A stretch of DNA of 64,000 nucleotides, taken from Symsagittifera roscoffensis (taxonomy: Eukaryota > Xenacoelomorpha > Acoela > Convolutidae). Of the stretch, positions 37,755-49,834 are shown piece after piece. Where the stretch lies: positions 44,561,013 through 44,625,012 of the forward strand of contig NC_087068.1 in NCBI RefSeq assembly GCF_963678635.1, in the 5' to 3' direction. The notes under the pieces were generated by a model that saw nothing but the letters and a program-made list of their open reading frames with translations, did not search any database and was not told where the DNA came from. The translations under genes were made by a program, and so were the position numbers. How positions within the stretch are numbered: the first letter of the stretch is position 1; each line of letters opens with the position of its first letter.

Positions 37755-37850
37755 GTCTCATACAATTTCATATATGGCGACTATGGAAAAAACTGATCAT
37801 ACAATTTCATATATGGCGACTATGGAAAAATGCTTGTCATACAATTTTCA
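37755..37850 (+). repeat. short tandem repeat of a CATACAATTTCATA unit
   Basis: Two nearly identical units of about 40 bp (CATACAATTTCATATATGGC, GACTATGGAAAAA) followed by a third partial CATACAATTTTCAT. Related motifs recur at 37965-38010 and 38460-38640. Confidence 0.7.
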
Positions 37851-38454
37851 TTGAAAATTTAAAAACTGTATTAAACGTTTTTAGAGAAATACTTTTGTTC
37901 TCTTCTCATCTTTTGAATCTCTCTGCTCAACAAAAGCATGATTTTAATTTCGGTCAAAAAATGCTCGTCATAAAATTTTGATATATGAAATTTGTATGAT
38001 AAGCATTTTGCTCTAGAAAAAATAAAATCTTCAAAATTAATTTAACGATGTTTCTGGATGAGTTTACATGAGTTTAAAAAAATATTTATAACGTAGTCCA
38101 GGATGAGTTTTTCACCCAAAAAATCTAAAAATCACAAAAAAGTGTTTGTTTTTGTAAACACGATTAATATTTTTCTATTTCATTTCCTAAGATAAAAATA
38201 AATTTGTTATAAAAACAGGCCTTTTTTTTCTGAACAACCAAAATTTTCAAACCAAACATTATCTAGCCATATACAAAAAGTTACGTTGTGAAAGTTACAT
38301 GTGAAAATGTAAACATTAACGTAGGTGGCATAATTCACCAAATGCAGTTTATCTTCGTGGTAACTGCCAGAAACACTCTGGGTTTTCTTATGACAAACAG
38401 TCCAGGGTTAGTGTTTCGGGTGAAAAACAAAGTTTCAAAACAATTTTTTTTGGT

Positions 38455-38640
38455 ATTTTGATTTATGGAAAAAATGCTTATCATACAATTTCATAGTGTG
38501 GAAACAATGCCTGTCATAATATTTAATAGTATGGAAAAAATGCTTATCATGCTATTTTCGTAGTATTTTTTTGGTCTATGAAATAGTATGACAAGCATTT
38601 TTTTCATAATATGAAATAGTATGACAAGCATTTTTTGTCA
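38455..38640. repeat. cluster of ATGCTTATCATACAATTTCATA motifs in both orientations
   Basis: At least three plus-strand copies of GGAAA(AA)ATGCTTATCAT/CTGTCAT and two minus-strand copies (ATGAAATAGTATGACAAGCA) lie within 190 bp, forming a potential hairpin centred near 38568. Origin unknown. Confidence 0.6.
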
Positions 38641-39590
38641 ACCCGGGGCATTAACTTATGGCGGTCAACCGGGAGATTTGCTCAGATTTAGCGTGATTTG
38701 GGAAACATCTGCCATATTCGATTTTTAACGCGACCCCTCTATCACAATCACAAATGCACCAAAATTTTGTCATAAAAAACTAAATTATTGTCATTTTAGC
38801 AACATTTAAGCTTTAGCTAGAAAGGTTTATAAATACTGACCTGAATAAATTCCTTCGGTTTGAAGTCTCGTCAGCTTGTTGTCCTTAGCCCATAGTATCT
38901 CAGCATAAAAATGAGAGTATAGAAGCAGGAACTTAAAAGTAATAAAAAACAGTCTGCTGTCTAGTCTACGCTGTAGAATTACTAGTCTCAGACCGGCGCA
39001 TACAAAGAGCGGCGCAAATATGGGTGTAGCAAATCACGTGCTGTTTATTTCTAGGTAAAGATAAATTTATACATGCTCTTCTGTCTGGAAAAGATACCTC
39101 GGGATGTTTCTACATGTATTATTGTATTACGAAGTACATAGATAACCTATAAATCACGTGATGTAGTCATAGGTACATGTGCCGTGTGATAGAAGCGGTA
39201 TGTTCTCAGATCATATCAACCGCAGCCCAGACTATCACTTCTGATTTGTTAAAGTAATAAAACTGCAACTTGCATTTAAACTTGACTTTTGTGGGTTAGA
39301 TAAAATTTCTGTCTAGAATGAAAAAACGGGACTCAGCATAGCAAAAGGGAAAAATTTCAAGCATTGCGGGTGAAAAACATAGCCATGGTTTGGTTCGCGT
39401 TTGGTTCAAACACTGTTCAAGCAATGGTTTGTTCAAAAATACTTTGCTTTGCGTTTTTTTTTTGGTTCTAGCCCCCTCCCAGAAGATTGAAAAAGGAAAA
39501 TGAAAAGTACTTAATTCAAAATATTACGAGGCCAAAATGTGCATTGGATAGCCGCACAATTTGTTGTCTGTATGTTCCTCTTTTTCAGAG
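38641..39590. other. no gene recognised
   Basis: Mixed-composition sequence, slightly less AT-rich than its surroundings, with two AATCACGTG sites (39033 and 39153). No ORF above 65 codons and no recognised element. Confidence 0.35.
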
Positions 39591-39770
39591 ACAGGTCTTT
39601 AACATGTTCCGAAATATAGGTGGATTCCACTTAAAATATTTCCGTGAATTCCGCCTACAAAATCCTGTAACGTAAAGTTTGTCGGCACATTAATTTTTTC
39701 GCGGATTCCGCAACGAGCGAGGGTAGCTAGTTGTTCCGGAATCAGCAAGTGTAAGCGGAGTCCCCAAAAT
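39590..39770 (-). repeat. dispersed repeat R2, copy 2 (inverted)
   Basis: Carries CCTGTAACGTAAA.TTTGT, GGCACAT, GCGGATTCCGCAAC and TAGCTAGTTGTTC in an order that is the reverse complement of 10380-10520. Confidence 0.55.
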
Positions 39771-39959
39771 TAACGCGGATTCCGCAAAAGTACGCGAATT
39801 CAACAAAGATACATGAATAGTAGAAAAACACAAAAGATAGCGCAAAAAGTAAAGGAACCCAATTTTTCCAGGAAAAACAAAAAACTCAGGACAGGAAAAT
39901 CCTTATTTACGCTCCACACACGGTATGGGTACAAAAATTAGGAAAGAACTAAGACTACT

Positions 39960-40960
39960 AAGAAATAGCGGCTTTGCATTTGTTCCACATCCAAAAAACG
40001 TACGGGAACAGTAGACCTACCCAATTAAGCAATCGTGTGGCATACAAGTCAGCTCGACACAATAACAACTATTGGTTTATAAAATTAGAAAAACCAGATG
40101 CTCCAGTGCATGCAAAGTTCGTGAAACAAAGAGAGGGGCAATACGTCAAGGCAAAACCAAAAGCGGCAAAAGAAAATCAACGTACTCAAAGACTCAAAGA
40201 TCCAGCAGTGCCTCGGCACGAAAGGACAAAGCGGAGGAAACAACAAAACAACAGAACCCATCGTCAAACGCAAACTAACCGGTACAAGGATCCAGCAAGA
40301 AAACAACAGTAAGCAGCAAGGTCGCAAAACAAAAAAAGTCTAGATAAAACGGCAAATGGACTCGCGGAGCACTCTGACGAAAAAACATAAGCTTCAAATT
40401 TTCGTAGACATCATTGTCGGAATCAGACATCATCATGTTTTTGTCAGCGGAGAAAGAACAACCAATGTGAAAAATAATACCTGGGAAAACACGAGATTCA
40501 TTACCCTCTGAATGAACACAGGAACCCCAATCAATAATGGAGTTAATGGGGGAATGAATACACAACTTGAAGGAGAAGACGCGACACGAACCAAAACCTA
40601 TCTGAAGTTCCTGGAAAACCTAAATTTTGGTTAAAACAAAATCACTAAGAGAGAAACGAAGGAGGTTACCGAATTTTTAACAAAGAGCGTGTCATGGGCA
40701 GCCAGGGAAAGCAGACTCCAGGGACATCAAATAGTCAGAAAAACCAAGAACAAGGCAAGTTGAGAAACTCTTAAAACAGATGCAACAAGAGGGGATCAGA
40801 AAGAGGAAAAAGACAGAGGATGAAAACAAACAAAAAAATACAAGGAAGACAGAAAACCGGAAGACAGTGAAACTCAAAGAGCGGAGAGGTGCGAGGGAAA
40901 TGGGGAGTGCAACCCGATAGTAAACAATTTCAAGATAAAACTTGAACTCATTAAAAAATG
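39960..40960 (+). pseudogene. A-rich decayed coding sequence, probably retroelement
   Basis: Lys/Gln/Arg/Asn-rich broken frames on the plus strand (a 112-codon frame at 39974-40312, then smaller pieces) in an A-rich, CpG-poor stretch resembling 6990-9700. No diagnostic domain. The minus-strand frames over it are shadows. Confidence 0.3.
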
Positions 40961-42376
40961 GAGAACTACCGGGGATTTTTATCCTCTCGGTTTTATAGCC
41001 CTAGATATTTTTATAAAATAAATATTTCACTTTAAGTTATACATCCTATAATTTTGATGTAATTTCTGTGTTCGGTCTTGAAGGTCAATGTATTGAGGTA
41101 ACCTTCACGGCACCAGCGATTGGTTCAAGAAATCTTTATAAGAAAGAGGCCTCTTGTCTACAATTTGATCCCATCAAAAAATTAGAATAGGTCTTTTTTG
41201 CTTCTTGTTTTATTTATTAAAGGCACCGAAGAGTAGATACGATTAAAGAACCCATCCAAATAAAATTGTAAGATAAGATTTTCTTTGACAAGAAAAAATA
41301 TTGATAGAATATATTGGTCCACTGGTTCTTTTTGAATCTGCTCGGTTTGTCAAAACGAGACAATCGTCAGTCGTAAGAACGATCGCAAAAAATGATTACA
41401 TAAAAAAAAACAATTTATAAGCTGCAGCATGAAGAAAGGGGTAATGAAAAATTTAATCGTAGAATTGTAACGTGAAACGTCAATGACGGGTAACGTCTAT
41501 ATTTGGCTTAATTCTGGTTTCAAGTAACAGATCATCTAAGTTGCGATTGTCTCTTAATACTCTAAGTTAAAAGCTGCAAAAACAATTTTCTTCCTTTCAC
41601 GTCAGGTAGTTTTTAATAACTTTTGTAACAGTTTGAACAACGGTGGGTTCTTGTTTCTCTGTTTGAAAACAATATTTATTTTCGGTTGTGGATGATCAAA
41701 TTTTCTTATAATTTGATCGAACAGTTTTTCAAAACAGCCTTAAGTTTGTGTTCATCGAACAATTTTTTATGATTTGAAAATAGTGATACGTATAAAGAAA
41801 AACTTATCAAGGTCTCATTAGAAACTATTTTTTTTGGCTTTGACCAGAACGAAATGTTTTGAAACTAGTATGAATTGACTGACAATTGCTCACGTGATGC
41901 ATTTTTAGTTTTTTTTCTCCATACTTTTCTTATTTTAGTTTAGTTTGTTTTAAACGCTACATCTTTCTGAAACAAAATTTGCACTAAAATGATTTTTTTC
42001 AGGTTCTATTTTTTGTAATAATGATTAATTAAGTGACTTTTCAGCAAACAATCCCACTGTTGCTGTACTTCTGTTTTGTGAAATGATCATATGCTTCAAG
42101 AACAATTTTTAAAAATGTTTTTTGATTGAAACTGTTAATGTCAAAAAAAAAATATGGAATTTTTGATCGAAAAAAAGCAACCGTTCTTTCTAAGAGACGT
42201 CCAATCTTTGTAACTGTTTTTCATTTAAAATAGACATGAAGCACATGATTAAATCAATATGAATAATGCTATTCCACTATGAAAAATGCTAAAACTAAAA
42301 AAAATGTTAACAAATCTATCAAAAAACCGGTCACGTCAAAAATCAGTAACTTCCCATTTAGTACAATTAAGGTTAA
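40961..42376. other. AT-rich, no gene recognised
   Basis: No frame above 65 codons and no repeat that I could match elsewhere in the window. Confidence 0.4.
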
Positions 42377-42783
42377 CAGGGGCGGCTCTAGGATTTTCTC
42401 GAGGGGGGGGGAGCGGACTTTCAAAAAATACTCGAAAACTTTGTCGACCTATTTTTTAGATGGACCATATTGATTTTTCGAGCTCTCCCAGAGCAGTAAA
42501 AAGATTCTGTTTTGGATAAATTTTCTGCGCCGCATGCAAAATTTTGAAAAAACAGGCCAAAGGTGTTTTAGCCACTTTTTGAAAAATGTTGACCAACAAA
42601 ATCGCGTTTTTTCGGCGCGCGCTCCCTCCTCAAAATAAGTAAATATTGGCGCCAAAGGCGTCTTCAGAAAAATTTTGAGGTCTCTCACCAAAAATGGATA
42701 TCTCAAAATAGTACAAAGGGGGTCGAATCCCTGAGAAAGGGAAGCTAACCCCCCCCCCCCCCCGCCCCCTAAATCCGTCCCTG
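42377..42783. mobile_element. hAT-like MITE
   Basis: Short imperfect terminal repeats CAGGGGCGGCTCTAGGATTTT (left) and CAGGGACGGATTTAGGGGGC (right, reverse complemented), with G/C homopolymer runs just inside both ends. Flanks AAGGTTAA (42369-42376) and AAGGTCAG (42784-42791) fit an 8-bp duplication with two changes, as expected of hAT elements. No transposase frame. Confidence 0.6.
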
Positions 42784-43005
42784 AAGGTCAGTAAACTTTT
42801 TCAATTATGCGCAGACAATTTCTAAAAAGCATTCTGCAGCCGATTGGGTTAAGGTTCTAAACGAGGACAAGTATGTCTCAGAAGTCTGTTCCCGAGCGCG
42901 AGGGAAAAAAACTAAGCATTTACGTTTATTATTTAGTTAAATAAAGTTTTTAATATTCCTTTCGTTTTGATTTTTAGTTTTCTTTTTTTGTTTATCATCT
43001 CAACT

Positions 43006-44501
43006 TCAAATGAGGTCTGCATAGCTTTCGATTTGCGCCTCCAGTGTCGTTTTGTTCAGATCGTGTTGGCGCTTCAGCAACAGAAAAGGCGTGATCAGAT
43101 CTTCGCCAATCATTTCGCACATGACTTGGTCTTGTTCAAGAGCATTCAGTGATGTATCCAGATTTCGCGGGATCTCTTTTTCTTCATTAAAACCAGGAGG
43201 GGGAGGCTACAAAAGTTCAAATTTAATCAAATTTCTAGATTCTTTCTAAAATCTTTGAGGCTAAGTAATCATTTTTGAAAATATCATGAAAAATGCGCTG
43301 CAATTAGTTGTATTGTATCAACTTTAAGTTTCCAAATTTGCATGAGATAGTTCGCGATTTGAATTGAACTAACCGTTAGCTTCTTGCGCAAACCATCAAT
43401 CCCTGCAGCCAAAATAGCCGACAAGACAAGATATGGATTGGCAGCAGCTCCCCCTCCCCTGTATTCCAAGTATGTTCCCGAAGACTCAGATCTTTTCACT
43501 CTTACCAATGAGGATCTGTTCTCTTCAGCATAGCAAATATGGTACGGCGCAAAACCTCCCTCATAGAACCTGTTGTAACAGTTATTAGTGTGACATACTA
43601 AAGCAGTTATAGCTGGCGCATGTTCCAACACACCCGCAATCCAGTTTTTAGCCAGGTCAGATAAGCCATCAGAGTCTGAGTCATCGGTGAAGACGTTGGT
43701 TCCAGATTTGTTCCAGAGGGAGAAATTATAGTGACCCCCACTTTGGACCGCGAGCCATGGGTTACACATGAACGTCGCCCGGAATCCAAGGTCAATGGCA
43801 GTCTCTTTCACACATTGTTTGTACATCAAAGCATGATCGGCCGCTTTGATTCCCCAATAAGGCTTCATAGTTAGTTCAAGTTGTCCCTGTCCGTGTTCAT
43901 GCATTATAGTTTCAAGAAGAACCCCCGCTTTTTCAAGCCGGTCCGAAACTTCGAAGCAAAAATCCTCAGTTGCTTTCAGACCTACGGGTGAGTATATATG
44001 CATCTTTGAAGTAACAGGCTTGCCATCCTTGGCCATAGCAAACTCGTACTCGAGTGCTGAGTACAGACTCAAACCGAATTCTTTTTCCAGAGATCCGAGG
44101 AGCTTTTTACAGACAACCCGCGGGTCGAACCCGCACGGTGTAGAATTTTTGTCTTTTTGGTGCATTTCTCCGAATACCTGGGCTATTTTACGACCCGATT
44201 TCGAGCCCGACCAAGGACATAAATGCCAGGTGTCGGCTTCTGGAATTATGAAGACATCTGGATACCCTGCGTCGCTGATTTTTGGGTAATCGGCCGGAAT
44301 GCTTTCAGAAGACAAGATGCATGTCACGTTTGGAATGCTCAGTCCAGATTTCTTTATCTGAGGATAAGTGTCTCTGTGAACAACTTTGCTCCGAGATATT
44401 CCCATGGTATCGCAGGTTGTAACACGAATAAAGGCTGGTTCATCTTTTGTCGCGCTGGGTTTGAGTACCAGTATAATAGCTGGGTCCTTTATAAAAAGCA
44501 G
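43006..44501 (-). CDS. type I glutamine synthetase-like (lengsin family), 5' end incomplete
   Basis: Two exons visible. Last exon 43006-43206 (ends ATT TGA) follows a TTTTGTAG acceptor; the 167-nt intron 43207-43373 has donor GTTAGT; the join is in phase 0 between GLRKKLT and PPPPGFNEE. The upstream exon is open to 44501; its frame gives AFIRVTTCDTMGISRSKVV, the beta-grasp start of GS-family proteins, so the ATG at 44405 is internal and an upstream exon carrying the true start is likely. Active-site motifs are visible: LEYEF, HEHGQGQLEL, GGHYNFSLW, NRSSLVRVK, LEYRGGGAAANPYL. These are ligands and substrate residues of glutamine synthetases; vertebrate lengsins are regarded as non-enzymatic, while this copy keeps most of them. 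The end matches the family's C-terminal helix (SLNALEQDQVM). Function could be a gamma-glutamyl ligase or a structural role. Exon 43374-44501 may begin at an AG inside 44475-44500. Confidence 0.85.
43207..43373 (-). other. intron of the glutamine synthetase-like gene
   Basis: Donor ACG|GTTAGT at 43374/43373 and acceptor TTTTGTAG|CC at 43207/43206 on the minus strand. Removing it restores a continuous GS-family alignment in phase 0. It is the only intron seen directly in the window's host genes. Confidence 0.8.
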
Positions 44502-45394
44502 CTATGAAATGAGATAGTCCGTGATATGTTCACGAAAAAGCTTCAAAAAGGCAATTGAGCAATGAAAAACCCGTATATCATTAGTTTGATGCGCACAAGT
44601 TTTCCCAGTAGCGGGCTTAAGGAGGGTGGGAAATAACTCTCTCAGCACCCAAAGGGCCCCCCTTTGATACTATTGTACGACACTCATATTTCAACTGACG
44701 AACCTTAAAACTTTTCTGAAAGGAGACTTTGGTGCCAAAATACTCTAATTGTGAAGGGAAACGCGTCAAAATAGGATCTAAAAAAGGTCGATTCACCCTC
44801 CCGCTCCCCCTCGTGAAAAACCTATATTCGTTCCTGGACTCATCAAGCTTTCGTTTATATTCAAGGGACCCAATTATCATATTTATACCTAGATTTGAAC
44901 ATAATTTCGTCCTCAAAATGAGTGAAAGTTAGGTTACTAATTAGATTTGTTGGTCAGTTTAACCAACAGATATAAAGAATGGGCTTGATATGATGCAACT
45001 AAGAGCAAAATCACCTCAATATACTCATATGAATGTCAATAATATATCGAATCTTTTGAATTATAACTGTCGATCAAATCTTCGGTCTAATCAGTCAATG
45101 TAAAGGTTTATTTGATAGCTAAAGGTAAAGAGCAGAGGCAAACAGCACTTTAATCAAATAATACACCAAATTGAATTAGACTTTAGACTTGCGATTGTTC
45201 TCTAAATCAGAATCCGCACTCCATTTAGCTCAAGTTTATGATATAGTTCATCTCTTTTTTTAGCTCTAAATGTGAAACAAAGCTAGAATGCCTGCTTGCA
45301 TCAATTCAACACAAGTATCTTCCGACTGCCCATTAACTTCTCGCGGATATTTTTTAATAATTGAAAAACATGTTAAAGCTTTAAACTTAGATAC
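44502..45394. other. upstream flank of the GS-like gene, no gene recognised
   Basis: Should hold the 5' exon(s) and promoter of the GS-like gene, but I could not identify a start exon. The 99-codon minus-strand frame 44617-44916 has no motif. Confidence 0.35.
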
Positions 45395-45772
45395 TGGAAC
45401 CAGATCTAAACTAGATTTTATTATTGGATATTATTCTGATATTTTATCTCTATAAAATATTGAATACTAACCAATCATACTCCATCAAACTAACAACCCC
45501 CTTATTTGTAAGTGCTGAAACTACTTGTAGTTTCAGCACCAGAGCAATTTGAATTACACTTACAATACAGTTGTTCTCATTCTGGAACTAACTCGCATAA
45601 ACCGGTGTACACTAGATCTATTGAGACTAGGAGATATAAGAGTAAGATTAAGATTGGTATTAGACTAAAAAGTTGCACGAATCTATCCGGCCGAAAATAA
45701 GATAGCGTGACGAGCAGACGGTGTACCTTATCTGAAATTACTCTATGAGTTTAATCAATAGATCATAACTCA
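45395..45772 (+). repeat. E2 5' LTR
   Basis: 378 bp, TGGAACC...AACTCA. Keeps the perfect 13-bp hairpin (45512-45539) and the 57-nt block identical to E1 (within 45673-45728). Confidence 0.9.
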
Positions 45773-45889
45773 TCTAGTGCGACCAAAAGTCTCGAACAGA
45801 CCTTAACTAGTCTAGATTTAGAAAAAATAGATTAGAATTAGACATATACAACATTTTAAAAAAATGTTATATGACAAAATTTAGTAGAA

Positions 45890-46095
45890 ATGTCTCTACG
45901 ACTCAATAGATCAGAGCCAATTTTCCGATCAATACGAGAACCACCCATATTGGAAGAAGACCTCGGAAAAGAGACGACGTACGACTAGGAAGAAATCTAC
46001 CAATTAATTTCATGATTGTACGACAAAAACGAGATCAAACTTTTATATTTAGAATACTTCCAGCAGTAAATTTAAATTTTCATTTACTGACATAA
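45890..46095 (+). pseudogene. E2 ORF0 remnant
   Basis: Conserved ATG and TAA relative to E1 ORF0, with one frameshift near 45950. The duplication that creates E3 begins inside this ORF (45913). Confidence 0.6.
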
Positions 46096-46399
46096 AATTT
46101 TGAAGAAACATCTTCAATAACCTTTCATGACGCTAAACCTAATAATTATACAATAACGACTGATAAAAACAACACTAGTCGTTCTCCTTGAAAAATCTGC
46201 AGTAAATTAAAAAAAAATCTTGAAAAAAATATTTATTGAATATAAATTACAAAAACTAGTTAGTATAAAGCATAAATTGTTAGACTATATAGATAATTCG
46301 TTCATCCCAGTTTCATCACCTAAATCATAACAGCAAATCTCAAAAACTAAGAAACATCAAAACTAAAATCTTAACCTTTTTAACTTAACCTTTTATCGA

Positions 46400-46660
46400 A
46401 AAACTATCGAGGCTTATCCTTGTTTTCACTTAAATTAATTTCCTTTAGAATAATAGATCATCAAGGTTTCCCTTGGATCTTTAAATTAATTTAAATTGAA
46501 TCTAAATTTCTGATCATCAAGGCTTCCCTTGGATCTTTATATTAATTTAAACTAAATCTAAAAATCTGATCATCAAAAGCTTCCCTTGGACCTTTAAATT
46601 AATTTAAACTAAATCTAAATTTCTGATCATCAAGGCTTATCCTTGGATCAAATAGAACAG
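46400..46660 (+). repeat. E2 leader stem-loop tandem repeats
   Basis: About five units with GATCATCAAGG...CCTTGGATC arms separated by AATTAATTTAAA-type spacers (62-70-bp period); E1 has two. Duplicated at 53198-53458. Confidence 0.75.
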
Positions 46661-47168
46661 TTTTGTTCTCCCCCTCCCATATTAATAAGTGTCTAACGAC
46701 CTCAAACGTCGATTCACTACCCAACTCTTATTAAAGTACCAGAATAAACAAAAAATTTTCAAATAGCTAACCATTCTAATTAGGATAAACAGTGAAGAAC
46801 TTCGGTTACTCATCCTTCACTTGATCCCCTTCCTCTTAAATTTCCCAGGCTAAAACACTTAAACGTAGTCAATCATAAAACAGTATCTAACAAACTACTT
46901 GCGTTCTTGTTATACCTGAACCTTGTGGATCGATTTACTATTCTCCAACCCTTGATCACAAATCACTACCCCTAAGTAAGATTAGGTAAGTCTTAACTTA
47001 GAATTATTCACCAGAAAGTAAACATCATTCTCACGAATCGATATATGCTTTTCTCTCCAACCCGACAAATACGACCCAAGTTAAGCTAACCTCAAAAATT
47101 GTAAGAACTAACAGTTTAAGACACTAGAAATCACTAACCCCAAAATTGCATCCAACATCCTAAACCTT

Positions 47169-47303
47169 ATGTCAAGAGACAATTTGGGAAACAAACAAAC
47201 AATTATATTACACAACTGTATAATTAACGACGAAAAATACGTCCTCATAATCACACCACACAGACAAACAATGCTATACATAAAAACAAAAAACAAACAC
47301 TGA
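47169..47303 (+). pseudogene. E2 ORF1 remnant
   Basis: Starts at the ATG equivalent to E1 ORF1 and aligns for about 44 codons (LGNKQTI.LHNC, ITPH.QT) before TGA. A downstream piece (47338-47385) resembles the RKRFSK.RNA segment. Confidence 0.65.
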
Positions 47304-47385
47304 GAAAGAAAATTATTAACAAACAAAAACAAATTATTAGGAAACGATTTTCAAAACGAAGAAACGCAAGTACCAAAAAGCTTAA

Positions 47386-47960
47386 TTTAAAAAGTGACAC
47401 AAGTTAACTTACAGACACCCCGACAATGGCTGTCCGTAAATTTTAGACACCATCTGAGCACAAAAAAAAGTTTAGGACACAAATTGCACGAAAAACCCTC
47501 GAAAAACCGCCAAAAAATGGAACAATTTTTAATGGAATTTGTAGACAAATTTTTCAACTTTTTGGGACAATCGTGTAAACTTATTTTGCGAGACGCAAGA
47601 TCTAGCCTATAAAACCCAGATTAGTTAATAAAAGCAGCCCCAGAACATCAACATGAGAAAAATTCGCGTCCCAACCCAAACATCTGAAATCCACCGAAAA
47701 ACAAGGAATTTGGGCTATTTTTCTAGTTTTTCAAAACTAGGGACAAAATTCAAAATTTGAAGAACGTTGGGCACTAGAAGTGACTATTGGCTATGACTAG
47801 GACAAAAATATAGATGAATTCATTTTTAATTGCGCTAGGGAGAAACTTTTCAAGATTTCAATATAATGAAAAACAAAGAAAGTTCAAAGTGAAAAAATTG
47901 CATACTACCAGAGTTTGACCGTAGCAGTACTTTGCGCCCCAATAAACACGCACTGCAGAC
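47386..47960 (+). other. unrelated filler between E2 ORF1 and integrase remnants
   Basis: No match to E1. It includes a 72-codon frame (47394-47612) without a known motif. It replaces the roughly 7 kb of gag-pol present in E1: probably filler DNA, another insertion, or sequence captured by template switching. Confidence 0.45.
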
Positions 47961-47964
47961 TCCA

Positions 47965-49381
47965 CCGAGTGTATGAACACCTATTTAATGTTATGCAATG
48001 ATTGTATAACATGTCAGTTAAACAAACCATACCCAAAACAAAAACAAATTGAAGAAAAACAAGATTTTAAAGGACAAAGTCTATAGTTCAATCACAGAAT
48101 TTCATTTGATAAACAAGGACCAATATCACCATCCTCAGAAGGAAACTCATATTTAATGGTCATAGTCGACGCATTTACACAATACGTAGTACTTAACCCA
48201 GTGCCCCATTGTAATGCTTATTATGCATTTACAACACTTTATGAACACTGGATAGCAAAATTCGGATTACCCGAAATCCTTGTTACAGACAATGGCACTG
48301 AATTTATAAACAACGAAATTATCACACTATGCCACTTATAAAATATTAAACCACGTACATCTCATACACCTTGGACTACTGGATTAGTCGAAGGCATGAA
48401 CCGTTCATTACAAAAATATCTCAGATGTATCATTAAAGGAAATGACAAACGATATACTGAATGGTCAAAAGATGTAAAACTATTCCCCTTATCTTATAAA
48501 TCACAAATCACAACAACTTTAGGACTGTCACCCTATGACATGGTTTTCAATCAAAAACCTGGAAACCGATAATGTTCACAGCAAACTCTTCAAAAAATAC
48601 ACAAGGTTATTGTCAACCGAATAAAGAATCAATTTGTTATAACTTACCTTTACATACACACGATGAAGATCATTTTCATCACCCACAAATTCTTAAATTA
48701 GCCTCCCGTACACACACCGAATGGATTTTAAACAGAGATAAAAAACACAATGAAACTTACCAAAAAGTAACAAAAAAGTTGTTACAAAGACAAAACATTA
48801 ATGAACAAATAAATTCACGCTTTACACCAGCCTCCGATTTAAAAATTGGAACATTTGTTTTAATACCCAATTTTAACACTCAAAAAGGAATCTCTAAAAA
48901 ATTACAACCCCTTCGAAAAGGACCATACCAAATAATTGCCAAACCCACTGATGTCACATATAAAATTACCGACTCAAACAAAAAAGAAATTGTTCAACAC
49001 CGAAACAACCTATTACCTTATTACCCAAAAGAATACGCACTACGCGAACTAACTCAATTATATTCTTTCACAGGTTTAAAAGTTATTCAAAATACCCCAC
49101 ATATGGAGAATAAAACAAAGGAACAACATGACATTCATCTCGAAAACCAAAATAAAAAATCAACTATAACGAAAAACAATACAAAAAAGCTAGATCAAAA
49201 TATACCTCAAAAAGAAAGAAAAAATAGAAAATTGACAGAAAAAATAATACCCCAAGAACAAATCGACAAATCAGAACATAGAGAGTCATCACGACTCAGA
49301 AATCAACCACGTAAAAACTATAAAACATTCATTCCACAGTCTAAAATATTAAAGAAAGTTGAATTACAGAAACCACTTTAA
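47965..49381 (+). pseudogene. E2 integrase pseudogene
   Basis: Aligns with E1 integrase from the CNDC.. zinc-binding half to the C-terminal end. It is broken by stops near 48089 and 48339 and by a frame change near 48570. The last part (48572-49381, 269 codons) is still open and includes the GPY/F module. The DNA-binding first half is missing. Confidence 0.85.
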
Positions 49382-49588
49382 AATTGATTAACATTTTCAC
49401 CTCCTGGAAGGTCTTATAAACACCCGTACTTTTTCTCAAAACTCATGCTGGAAAGCACTTCAAAAAACTAGTTCAATTTCAGCCAATAAGAACCTTTCCG
49501 AATCATCCCCTTATTTTTGACACGACTTCTTTAGCCGACAAACAATCACCTTCAAGCATATCTCTAACTATAACTAAAAGACCTACAG

Positions 49589-49834
49589 CCCGTTGATATT
49601 ACTATCCTAGAATTCATCCATAACACCAGATATAACTATAAACTTTTTAACCACATCCAAAAAACACCTTATGAACTCTTACCTAGCAATGAGGAGCACA
49701 AAATCATTAAAGCACTCGAATTGCTTTGGCCACGTCTCCAAACTAAATACATCATTCGTTTGATAGCTAAATTACTAACATCATCAGAAATCATACACGA
49801 CGTTTTTCCTCACGGATTCTTCATAGACGAATAA
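49589..49834 (+). pseudogene. E2 remnant of the 604-aa ORF (C-terminus)
   Basis: 82 codons aligning with the last part of E1's 604-aa ORF (ILEFI.NT, TPYE, LLWP.LQTK, AKLL), ending in TAA. The preceding sequence (to 49580) instead matches E1 just after integrase, so one deletion removed about 6 kb including env. Confidence 0.75.

Noticed and set aside
37755-37850. CRISPR array
   Set aside because: Units are adjacent and near-identical without unique spacers, and the genome is eukaryotic.
44617-44916. 99-codon frame as the first exon of the GS-like gene
   Set aside because: It has no GS-family sequence and no suitable donor joined to the known exon.
47108-47332. 74-codon minus-strand hydrophobic frame in E2
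   Set aside because: It is antisense to the ORF1 remnant, which has a better-supported identity.
47394-47612. 72-codon frame in the E2 filler as a gene
   Set aside because: No motif, short, and its only second copy (54192-54410) is the segmental duplicate, which gives no independent conservation.
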